From an uncultured Limnohabitans sp. (GTDB taxonomy: Bacteria; Pseudomonadota; Gammaproteobacteria; Burkholderiales; Burkholderiaceae_C), in contig CALEYZ010000033.1 of assembly GCA_937928195.1 (NCBI GenBank), positions 1 to 12,141 of the forward strand: DNA of 12,141 nt, given 5' to 3'. This document shows, piece after piece, positions 6,597 to 12,141 of the stretch (position 1 is its first letter; each line of letters begins with the position of its first letter). Both the position numbers and the translations under genes were made by a program. Under the pieces are notes generated by a model. The model was not told the DNA's origin. It worked only from the letters and a program-made list of their open reading frames with translations, and ran no database searches.

Positions 6597-7225
6597 AGCC
6601 CCTCAAAACAGGTGGTCATGATGATCTCAATGATCTCTTCATCGGTGTGCAGCTCGCTCATTTTCAGAAACTCCACCACAGGGTCACATGCTCTTGCATA
6701 AATGGTGTAGAGCACAGCCAGAGGTGGCAGTACGGCATTGATGAAGCCTTCTTGCTGCGCTTGGACAATCCAAGCACCCAGCAGTTCACTGACTTTCATC
6801 AAACCGTCCATGTAAGGCCTGCTTGCCATCAAGCTGGCCCGTAGGCTTGAGTTTTGACTGGGCAGTGTGGGCATTTCACCGGCCAGCTTCAATTGCAAAA
6901 CCCAACGGGTCGTGGCCATGAGTTTGTTCAGTGACACACAGGCCGTACTGCCGTCAATGTCTGACTGATTCAAGTCCGCCAGAAACACCTCTGCTTTTTT
7001 CATCGCCTGGACCATGGCGGCACATGCCAACTCTTCCTTGCTGCTGAAGTGTTTGTAAAGGCTGGCCTTGGCAATGCCCACCTCAGCAGCCACCTCGTCC
7101 ACCGTCATGGCATCAAAGCCTTTTTCAGAGAGCAGTCGGTTGACTGATGCCGTGATGGCTTGTTCTCTGGCTTCTAGCATTTGAGCTTTGAATGATTTTT
7201 TGAGCGGCGCAGCAGCAGTGTTCAT
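6578..7225 (-). CDS. TetR/AcrR-family transcriptional regulator
   Basis: A 215-residue one-component repressor. The N-terminal helix-turn-helix spans about residues 20-68, with the diagnostic MTVDEVAAEVGIAKASLYKH followed by FSSKEEL. The C-terminal all-helical ligand domain is divergent and ends TCFEGLNARAC. It lies 125 bp downstream of, and on the same strand as, a TetA-like MFS exporter, so control of that exporter is the obvious hypothesis. No ribosome binding site precedes the ATG. Instead TAAAAT ends exactly 6 nt before it, suggesting its own leaderless transcript rather than only read-through from the exporter. A small palindrome ACTGAACAGT (7259-7268) near the expected -35 could be an operator, but it is short. 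Confidence 0.93.
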   Translation of the reverse strand: MNTAAAPLKKSFKAQMLEAREQAITASVNRLLSEKGFDAMTVDEVAAEVGIAKASLYKHFSSKEELACAAMVQAMKKAEVFLADLNQSDIDGSTACVSLNKLMATTRWVLQLKLAGEMPTLPSQNSSLRASLMASRPYMDGLMKVSELLGAWIVQAQQEGFINAVLPPLAVLYTIYARACDPVVEFLKMSELHTDEEIIEIIMTTCFEGLNARAC

Positions 7226-7231
7226 GCAGGC

Positions 7232-7237
7232 ATTTTA
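7232..7237 (-). promoter_or_regulatory. -10 box placed for leaderless transcription of the TetR gene
   Basis: On the minus strand TAAAAT is followed by GCCTGC and then the ATG, so a transcript starting at the normal distance would begin at or next to the start codon. No Shine-Dalgarno is visible. The -35 region is poor (GTTCAC or TTCACG at 16-17 bp). Confidence 0.4.
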
Positions 7238-7350
7238 GCGAGGGACCTAAAAGCGTGAACTGAACAGTCGCAAAATATCCAGCTCGTACAAATTTTCACT
7301 GCAAGCCCACCTTGGCGCGCAAGCGTCGCCTTGCAAGCATGTGGCACGAC

Positions 7351-8607
7351 TCATTTGGCAAAAGCTGCCAATTGACGACGACGGTGCCTTTGCACATGCA
7401 AGATGGCCAAGTACAAGGAGACCAATTGCAAAACCGCACAAAAAAAGAACGGTGCGCCAATGCGCCAATCACCTTGCGGGTAATGAGAGACCAGGCCCAA
7501 CAGCGGCGCCCCGAGCATTGGGGCCAACACGGCCATCAAGCCATTCAGAGAACTGACGGCCCCCATGGTTCGGCCTTGGCTCTTGCTATCAGCGGCAGAT
7601 GAAATCAGACTTTGCACGGAGGCGCTGACCGTGCCACCAAGTAAATTGAACACAATCACCGCGTACATCATCCACCCTTGGGTTGCCGCGCCCCACAGGG
7701 TGTAAGAGATGGCGGATGAAATCAGGCCCATGATGGCAAGTTTTTGAGGGGAAAACCGCTTCAGCAAGCGCCCCATCAGCACCCCTTGCACCAACACGGC
7801 AACAATGCCGACCACCGCCAGCGACCAACCGTTCTCACGCGGCCCCCAACCAAATTTGAAACTGTTGTTGAGCACCCACACGGTGTACAGCACAAACTGT
7901 GCAAGCCCACTGAAAGCAACCACACCCACCAAAGGGCCGACACCTTTGAGTTGTCCTAATTGATGCAATGACGTTGCAGGATTGGCCGCCCGCCAACTGA
8001 ACGCCTTGCGCTGGGCCAGAGGCAATGATTCAGGCAAAACAAAATAGCCATAGAGCAAATTGAGCAGCGTCAAACTACCCGCCAGATAAAACGGCAAGTG
8101 CAAGTTGACGTCACCCAGCAAACCGCCCACCACGGGGCCGATGATGAAGCCCAAGCCCATCATGGCACCCAACAAGCCAAACCTTTTGGCACGCTGCTCC
8201 GGTACCGAAATGTCAGCCACATAGGCATTGGCAATGGCCACATTGGCCTGCATGGCGCCGCCCAAAGTGCGCGCAAGCATCAAACCCCAAAGTGACGTGG
8301 ACATGGCCGTGCCAAAGAAGCTCACACCCAGCCCCATGAAACCAAGCAACAGCACGGGCCGGCGGCCGTATCGATCCGACAGAGCTCCCAACACAGGCGA
8401 AGCTAAAAAGTTGGACACACCAAACGCAACCGCCACCACGCCATACCAATACGCTTGATCGGCTTGTGTGGTTGCAAAACTGCCAACCAAGGTGGGGAGC
8501 ACTGGAATGATGATGCCAATGGCGGCCATGTCAATCAAAACGGCCATCATGATGAAAGGCATGGCGGCTTCACGCGTGCGGAATTTTTGACTCAATTTAT
8601 GAAACAT
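7351..8607 (-). CDS. MFS multidrug/tetracycline-type efflux transporter
   Basis: A 12-helix major facilitator of about 418 residues, resembling TetA/TCR proton-driven drug exporters. Helix 1 reads LIDMAAIGIIIPVLP, close to the TetA pattern. The loop 2-3 motif A is intact (GALSDRYGRRP, about 74-84), and ARTLGGAMQANVAIANAYVADI with RAKRFG follows in the TetA style; motif C is GLGFIIGPVVGGLLG. The C-terminal half ends in a basic tail. The start is chosen at ATG 8607 because AGGG lies 6 nt before it. Alternatives are ATG 8622 and GTG 8634, neither with a ribosome site. From 8607 the gene overlaps the end of the DUF2239 gene by 11 nt, so the two are probably an operon. A same-strand TetR gene follows. 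The actual substrate is unknown; tetracycline is not implied. Confidence 0.92.
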   Translation of the reverse strand: MFHKLSQKFRTREAAMPFIMMAVLIDMAAIGIIIPVLPTLVGSFATTQADQAYWYGVVAVAFGVSNFLASPVLGALSDRYGRRPVLLLGFMGLGVSFFGTAMSTSLWGLMLARTLGGAMQANVAIANAYVADISVPEQRAKRFGLLGAMMGLGFIIGPVVGGLLGDVNLHLPFYLAGSLTLLNLLYGYFVLPESLPLAQRKAFSWRAANPATSLHQLGQLKGVGPLVGVVAFSGLAQFVLYTVWVLNNSFKFGWGPRENGWSLAVVGIVAVLVQGVLMGRLLKRFSPQKLAIMGLISSAISYTLWGAATQGWMMYAVIVFNLLGGTVSASVQSLISSAADSKSQGRTMGAVSSLNGLMAVLAPMLGAPLLGLVSHYPQGDWRIGAPFFFCAVLQLVSLYLAILHVQRHRRRQLAAFAK

Positions 8608-9271
8608 CTTGTACCCTGTCATGAAGTGGTTCACCCAAGGGCTTCAACGCCAGTTGCGCCAGATGTTGCAAATGCATTTGAATGTCTGAAGGCCAAGTCG
8701 CAATCAAGCCATCGAACTTCGCACGGTCTGCCGCAAAGAGGGCGCGAGCCGCCTCTTCAAAGCCTTCCAGACTGCCCGCCATGGCGGACATAAAGCGATA
8801 ACTGGCCTCTTGCGAAAGTCTGCGCTCGTCATGAACTTGCGCATCTCGTCGTGCTTGCTCCACCAATTTGCGCAACGCCACAGAAGCTCCTCCGGGTTGA
8901 CTGGACAACCAAGCCCAGTGCCGCGGTAATAGCGTGACTTCGCGCGCGACCACGCCTAACTTGGGACGTCCTGGACCGGACTTGGTCACGTTCACCTGGT
9001 TAATCACCTCGTCAGCTGAAACGGCATTTGTATCGGCAGACTGCAATGCAAGACCTGGCTGTGTCCGTGCCAGACGGGCCAGCATCTCCTCAGCCGTACC
9101 TCGAAGATCAAAATCGATGAGCTCACTGTTGCTTGCGTTGAACACCATGAAGCGCGCCAAAGGCCTGGCTTCTGTGGCCGTCTTGAGTTGCAAGGCGACC
9201 TCGGCCAAGGTGCCATGTGCCAAACAACGACTGCCTTCAAAGGCAATGAAATGAATTGAGGATGAAATCAT
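8597..9271 (-). CDS. DUF2239 family protein
   Basis: A 224-residue soluble protein of unknown function, recognised by the family core GRPKLGVVAREVTLLPRHWA (101-120) followed by WLSSQPGGASVALRKLVEQAR. An N-terminal domain of about 75 residues resembles a small alpha/beta fold (FIAFEGSR, RFMVFNASNSELIDFDLRG). A helical C-terminal part contains the WPSDIQMHLQHLA segment. The central block looks DNA- or protein-binding (basic, helix-forming), but no function is known to me. There is no signal peptide or membrane segment. The start at 9271 has TATAAT ending 6 nt upstream and no Shine-Dalgarno, hence possibly leaderless. It is the first gene of a probable operon with the MFS exporter, whose start lies inside its 3' end, and it is divergent from a PhoD-like gene. 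Confidence 0.88.
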   Translation of the reverse strand: MISSSIHFIAFEGSRCLAHGTLAEVALQLKTATEARPLARFMVFNASNSELIDFDLRGTAEEMLARLARTQPGLALQSADTNAVSADEVINQVNVTKSGPGRPKLGVVAREVTLLPRHWAWLSSQPGGASVALRKLVEQARRDAQVHDERRLSQEASYRFMSAMAGSLEGFEEAARALFAADRAKFDGLIATWPSDIQMHLQHLAQLALKPLGEPLHDRVQDVS

Positions 9272-9276
9272 GGCCG

Positions 9277-9314
9277 AATTATATCCGGATTAAATTATAT
9301 TACCCGGAATAAAT
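9277..9314. promoter_or_regulatory. AT-rich promoter/operator with two repeat units upstream of the DUF2239 gene
   Basis: AATTATAT occurs at 9277-9284 and 9293-9300, each followed by CCGGA (9285-9289 and 9304-9308) and then T/AATAA-like bases. The first unit contains the 8-bp palindrome ATCCGGAT (9283-9290). On the minus strand both AATTATAT copies read as TATAAT boxes (9283-9278 and 9299-9294). The first box is 6 nt from the ATG at 9271; the second could give a short leader. Neither has a good -35. The CCGGA repeats could bind a regulator serving the divergent genes. Confidence 0.45.
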
Positions 9315-9383
9315 CACAAAGCCATCGTTTCCCACGTGCCACGAACGCTGTCTCGGGACAAATTGCTGTCATTGGCCTACCCG

Positions 9384-9389
9384 TAAAAT
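9384..9389 (+). promoter_or_regulatory. -10 box placed for leaderless transcription of the PhoD-like gene
   Basis: TAAAAT is followed by GAAACC and then the ATG at 9396, with no Shine-Dalgarno. The nearest -35-like element is TTGCTG (9363-9368) at a short 15-bp spacing, so the promoter is weak or activator-dependent. Confidence 0.4.
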
Positions 9390-9395
9390 GAAACC

Positions 9396-10478
9396 ATGGA
9401 CCGACGACAACTGCTTCAAACGTCTGCTTTGGGCGCCTTGCTTGCAAGCCTGGGCGGATGCACCAACCTGACGCCACCGCCAAACCCAACAATGGGAAAT
9501 ACACCACCGTGGCCCAGCGAGATTCAAAAAATCGCGTTTGGCTCATGCATTGACCAAAACAAAGCACAGCCTATCTGGCAAGCCATCTTGGCCAACCAAC
9601 CCGATTTGTTTATTTTTGGTGGCGATACGGTTTATGCAGATCGTCAACCTTGGCAACTTGATGCGCTCGAAAAAGCCTATGCAACGCAAGCGGCGCAAGC
9701 TGGTTTTGCAAAACTTCGTGACAGCATTGCACATGTGGCCATCTGGGACGACAACGACATGGGCCTGAACGATGGCGGCGCAGACTTTCCCCACAAGCAG
9801 GCGTCTAAAAATGCCTTCCTCGATTTCTGGCGCTTGCCAGCCAACGATCCTCGTCGTTCACGCGACGGGCTCTACCATGCCATGACATTTGGCAAAGCGG
9901 GACAACGCGTTCAAGTGATCTTGCTTGACACACGCTCCTTCAGGTCTGCACTGCGCAAAACCGACCAACGCGATGCACCTGGCAAAGAGCGCTATTTGCC
10001 AGACTCAGACCCCTCTAAAACCATGCTGGGTGAGGCCCAATGGGCATGGTTGGCGCAACAACTTCAAACACCGGCGGACCTTCGTTTGATTGTTTCTGGC
10101 GTACAAATGGTGGTTGAAGGTCATGGCTGGGAAGGCTGGCACAACTTGCCACTCGAACAAGCAAAACTGCGCCAACTGATTCAGCGTACAGGCGCCAAGG
10201 GCGTTGTTTTGTTGTCTGGCGACCGCCACATTGGCGCCATCTACAAAAGCACCTCACCCAATTTGTATCCGCTCTACGAAATGACGTCGAGCGGCATGAC
10301 ACACGCTTGGCAAGACGCCAAGGAGGCTGGCCCGAATCGCATCGGTAACTTGGTTACCCAAAATCACTTTGCCTTGATCGAACTGGATTGGCAGCAACAG
10401 CAAATGCGCTGGGGTTTCAAAAACACCCAAGATGAATGGCTCAAACAAGAGCGCATTGCATTGGCTGAGCTGCAATAA
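9396..10478 (+). CDS. PhoD-like phosphatase/phosphodiesterase, predicted Tat-type lipoprotein
   Basis: A 360-residue member of the alkaline phosphatase D family, which hydrolyses phosphomono- or diesters in the cell envelope using a metal centre. The N-terminus DRRQLLQTSALGALLASLGGC has twin arginines (3-4), a hydrophobic stretch and a lipobox-like LGGC with Cys22, so Tat export and lipid anchoring are likely; PhoD proteins are known Tat substrates. Family landmarks: GSC (49-51, metal-ligand cysteine), GGDTVYAD (75-82), WDDNDMGLND (117-126) and SGDRH (274-278). The third motif is normally written WDDHD; here the histidine is asparagine (AAC). The protein is shorter than classical PhoD (over 500 residues) and lacks its N-terminal domain, so it belongs to the compact subgroup. 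It is divergent from the DUF2239 gene and upstream of dapD. Confidence 0.9.
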   Translation: MDRRQLLQTSALGALLASLGGCTNLTPPPNPTMGNTPPWPSEIQKIAFGSCIDQNKAQPIWQAILANQPDLFIFGGDTVYADRQPWQLDALEKAYATQAAQAGFAKLRDSIAHVAIWDDNDMGLNDGGADFPHKQASKNAFLDFWRLPANDPRRSRDGLYHAMTFGKAGQRVQVILLDTRSFRSALRKTDQRDAPGKERYLPDSDPSKTMLGEAQWAWLAQQLQTPADLRLIVSGVQMVVEGHGWEGWHNLPLEQAKLRQLIQRTGAKGVVLLSGDRHIGAIYKSTSPNLYPLYEMTSSGMTHAWQDAKEAGPNRIGNLVTQNHFALIELDWQQQQMRWGFKNTQDEWLKQERIALAELQ

Positions 10479-10499
10479 AAACAAAGTCATTCACAAAGC

Positions 10500-10526
10500 C
10501 CGATAATCTCGGTTTTGATTTTTTAT
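10500..10526 (+). terminator. Weak candidate terminator after the PhoD-like gene
   Basis: CCGA-TAATC-TCGG forms a 4-bp stem with a 5-nt loop, followed by TTTTGATTTTTTAT. The T-run is convincing but the stem is short. It separates the phosphatase gene from dapD. The end of the run (TATAAC, 10524-10529) could also be the -10 of a dapD promoter, without a clear -35. Confidence 0.4.
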
Positions 10527-10554
10527 AACGCACGACAGGTTCGTGTCATTTCGC

Positions 10555-10558
10555 GGAG
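10555..10558 (+). promoter_or_regulatory. Ribosome binding site deciding the dapD start
   Basis: GGAG precedes the ATG at 10566 by 7 nt. The frame stays open a further 17 codons to a TTG at 10515, but that start lies in the T-rich terminator-like tract with no ribosome site, so 10566 is preferred. Confidence 0.75.
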
Positions 10559-10565
10559 TACATCA

Positions 10566-11549
10566 ATGCAAACCCCACCCATGATTCAAAGCGGCGCCAT
10601 TGCTTACGGTTTGGCCACATTGGCCAAAGACGGTTCTGTTTTAGACACTTGGTACCCAGCACCTCAGCTGGCCGAAGGCGTGAAAGAAAACGGCAGCCAA
10701 GTATTGAGTGAAGCCGATGCACGCACGCACTTGGGCGAGTCTTTCATCAAAGCCCTTGGCACCTGCGAGTTGCGCGGCGTGAATGTGGTGGCCGTTAAAA
10801 CCAGCATCGCCACTTTGGCAGAGCCACCCAAAGACACTCACGATGTCTTCTTGCGTTTGCATTTGCTCAGCCATCGCTTGATCAAACCCCATCAAGCCAA
10901 CGTCACGGGCATCTTTGGTTTGTTGGCCAATGTCGCCTGGACATCCATGGGCCCTTGCCCGTTGGACCAATTGCAAGACGCACGTTTGCGCGCGCGCGCA
11001 GCACGTGTGGTGTTTGATGTCAAAGCCGTGGACAAGTTCCCCTACATGACCGACTACGTGGTGCCATCCGGTGTTCGCATCGCCAACGTAGACCGCGTGC
11101 GCTTGGGTGCACACTTGGCTTCTGGCACCACCGTCATGCACGAAGGTTTCTGCAACTTCAATGCAGGCACTTTGGGTGCCTCCATGGTGGAAGGCCGCAT
11201 CAGTGCGGGCGTGTTGGTTGATGATCAGAGTGATGTGGGCGGTGGTGCATCCATCATGGGCACCTTGTCGGGTGGTGGCAAAGAAGTCATCTCTGTGGGC
11301 AAGCGTTGTTTGCTGGGCGCCAACTCTGGCATTGGCATTTCCTTGGGCGACGACTGTGTGGTGGAAGCGGGTTGCTACGTGACCGGCGGCACACGCGTGA
11401 AGATGCCCGATGGCAGCATTGTGAAAGCGCGCGAGTTGTCGGGTCGCAACGGCATCTTGTTCCGCCGCGATTCACAAACAGGTGCTGTGCAAGCCATTCC
11501 CCGCACTGAAAGCTGGGGCAGCTTGAACGCCGATCTGCACAAAAACTAA
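10566..11549 (+). CDS. dapD: 2,3,4,5-tetrahydropyridine-2,6-dicarboxylate N-succinyltransferase, long form
   Basis: Transfers a succinyl group from succinyl-CoA to tetrahydrodipicolinate in the succinylase branch of lysine and meso-diaminopimelate synthesis. From the ATG at 10566 it has 327 residues, like the longer Pseudomonas/actinobacterial type rather than the roughly 274-residue E. coli type. Residues 1-150 form the N-terminal and middle domains. A left-handed beta-helix of hexapeptide repeats runs over about 165-280, including ANVDRVRLGAHLASGTTVMH, the conserved HEGFCNFNAGTLG, MVEGRIS, and SDVGGGASIMGTLSGGGK with GANSGIGISLG. The trimeric active site lies between neighbouring helices in this family. 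It stands alone, not beside dapC or dapE, between its own ribosome site and a strong terminator. Confidence 0.94.
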   Translation: MQTPPMIQSGAIAYGLATLAKDGSVLDTWYPAPQLAEGVKENGSQVLSEADARTHLGESFIKALGTCELRGVNVVAVKTSIATLAEPPKDTHDVFLRLHLLSHRLIKPHQANVTGIFGLLANVAWTSMGPCPLDQLQDARLRARAARVVFDVKAVDKFPYMTDYVVPSGVRIANVDRVRLGAHLASGTTVMHEGFCNFNAGTLGASMVEGRISAGVLVDDQSDVGGGASIMGTLSGGGKEVISVGKRCLLGANSGIGISLGDDCVVEAGCYVTGGTRVKMPDGSIVKARELSGRNGILFRRDSQTGAVQAIPRTESWGSLNADLHKN

Positions 11550-11558
11550 TGTGTCATT

Positions 11559-11571
11559 GCGCTTTAAGCGC
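11559..11571. repeat. Small GC-rich palindrome after dapD
   Basis: GCGCTT-T-AAGCGC is a perfect 6-bp inverted repeat about a single central T, 9 nt after the dapD stop. An alternative outer pairing ATTGC/GCAAT (11556-11560 with 11575-11579) is possible. It sits directly before the strong terminator and may protect the 3' end or help unload polymerase. Confidence 0.4.
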
Positions 11572-11586
11572 GTTGCAATAGAGATG

Positions 11587-11616
11587 AAGCCAGTGTGTTG
11601 CCACACTGGCTTTTTT
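11587..11616 (+). terminator. Strong rho-independent terminator of dapD
   Basis: AAGCCAGTGTG (11587-11597) pairs perfectly with CACACTGGCTT (11602-11612), an 11-bp stem with a TTGC loop; six Ts run from 11611 to 11616. It is oriented for the plus strand. On the minus strand there is no T-run after the stem, so it is at best a partial terminator for the convergent acetoacetyl-CoA synthetase gene. Confidence 0.93.
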
Positions 11617-11620
11617 CATG

Positions 11621-12141
11621 TCATGCCGTTTTGGCCAAGTGTTGTTGAGCCAATTCAACATACCAATCTAAACACGCCGGATTGGCCATCGCGTCTTTGT
11701 TCACCACTTTTTCCAAGGGTTGACCCAACATCAATTTCTTGATGGGGAGCTCTTGTTTTTTGCCGGAGAGCGTGCGTGGAATTTCAGCCACTTGGAAAAT
11801 TTCATTGGGAATAAAGCGCGGACTCAAGGCGGTTTTGATCGCGTTGTTCAAAGTGTTTTTCAAGTCTTGCGTCAATTGCAAACCGGAGCGCAACACCACA
11901 AACAAAGGCATGTAACTTTCGCGGCCCAAGTATTCCAAATCAACCACCATGCTGTCGATCACTTCGGGCAAGGCTTCAACCGCGCTGTAGAGCTCGCTGG
12001 TGCCCATGCGCAAACCGTGTCGGTTGATGGTGGCATCACTGCGGCCAAAAATCACGCAACCTTCTCCGCCGTTCTTGCCTTGATCGGCAGCACCAATGCG
12101 CAACCAATCACCATGTCGCCAGACACCACCATACGTCAGAT
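11621..12141 (-). CDS. aacS: Acetoacetyl-CoA synthetase (acetoacetate-CoA ligase), C-terminal part
   Basis: Activates acetoacetate to acetoacetyl-CoA with ATP, linking ketone-body or polyhydroxybutyrate breakdown to central metabolism. Only the C-terminal portion, about 173 residues, is visible; the frame is open to the right edge, so the 5' end and most of the adenylation domain lie outside. The visible part begins in the hinge region (YGGVWRHGDW, then GCVIFGRSDATINRHGLRMG, the A8-type motif) and includes LGRESYMPLFVVL. It ends with PRTLSGKKQELPIKKLMLGQ, which carries the catalytic lysine of the ANL superfamily A10 motif, then NKDAMANPACLDWY. The SDATINRHGLRMGTSE wording is specific to the acetoacetyl-CoA branch rather than to acetyl- or propionyl-CoA synthetases. 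It converges on dapD. Confidence 0.94.
   Translation of the reverse strand, partial: LTYGGVWRHGDWLRIGAADQGKNGGEGCVIFGRSDATINRHGLRMGTSELYSAVEALPEVIDSMVVDLEYLGRESYMPLFVVLRSGLQLTQDLKNTLNNAIKTALSPRFIPNEIFQVAEIPRTLSGKKQELPIKKLMLGQPLEKVVNKDAMANPACLDWYVELAQQHLAKTA

Noticed and set aside
6383..6844. A 153-codon plus-strand frame spanning the phosphoesterase-TetR junction
   Set aside because: It is a shadow of the end of the phosphoesterase and the antisense of the TetR C-terminus; no start signal and no family resemblance.
7259..7268. ACTGAACAGT palindrome as the TetR operator
   Set aside because: Only four bases per arm, and symmetry stops there; too short to call, though its position near the expected -35 is noted in the TetR entry.
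7301..7337. Three GCAAG copies between the MFS and TetR genes, possible hairpin terminator
   Set aside because: Spacings are irregular (18 and 14 bp), stems are 4-5 bp and no T-run follows on the minus strand.
1..12141. Mobile element, prophage, CRISPR, toxin-antitoxin or defence island
   Set aside because: No transposase, integrase, phage gene, spaced repeat array or small overlapping gene pair of that kind is visible. Base composition and codon use look uniform, and most genes are housekeeping or common accessory families.

Overview
The window reads as ordinary chromosome of a betaproteobacterium, most likely Burkholderiales and probably Comamonadaceae-like (Limnohabitans or Rhodoferax relatives). 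This is inferred from moderate GC with codons ending mostly in C/G/T, a GTP-type PEP carboxykinase, an AacS-type acetoacetyl-CoA synthetase and a DUF2239 gene. I see no rRNA, tRNA, CRISPR array, transposase, integrase or attachment site, and nothing that looks like a defence or mobile system.

Layout, left to right. The C-terminal half of recQ enters from the left edge (1-989, +). A 267-bp leader rich in repeats follows, then pckG (1257-3128, +) and, with no real gap, a DMT/EamA exporter (about 3164-4048, +). A small two-helix membrane protein (4115-4609, -) converges on the exporter and is divergent from a LysR-type regulator (4754-5728, +). The stop codon of the regulator overlaps the start of a calcineurin-like phosphoesterase (5725-6555, +). 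A minus-strand cluster follows, read from high to low coordinate: a DUF2239 protein (9271-8597), a TetA-like MFS exporter (start 8607 or 8634, end 7351) and a TetR-family regulator (7225-6578). Divergent from it is a PhoD-like lipoprotein phosphatase (9396-10478, +), then a long-form dapD (10566-11549, +) with a strong intrinsic terminator. Finally the C-terminus of acetoacetyl-CoA synthetase (12141-11621, -) runs off the right edge.

Functionally this is a mix of DNA repair (RecQ), gluconeogenesis (PckG), lysine/peptidoglycan precursor synthesis (DapD), ketone-body/PHB-linked acyl-CoA activation (AacS), two exporters with nearby regulators, and two unrelated metallophosphoesterases. The MFS and TetR genes form a plausible drug-efflux/repressor unit, with DUF2239 as an unexplained upstream partner.

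The most interesting signals are non-coding. (i) Three genes (TetR, DUF2239, PhoD-like) each have a TATAAT/TAAAAT box exactly 6 nt before the ATG and no Shine-Dalgarno, the signature expected of leaderless mRNAs. (ii) The pckG leader carries a perfect 14-bp inverted repeat followed by TTTTT just before the ribosome binding site, plus a 10-bp direct repeat at a 21-bp period. (iii) The membrane-protein/LysR gap holds two interleaved divergent promoters, both with 17-bp spacers, flanked by a perfect 8-bp inverted repeat. I did not find a convincing new multi-gene system.
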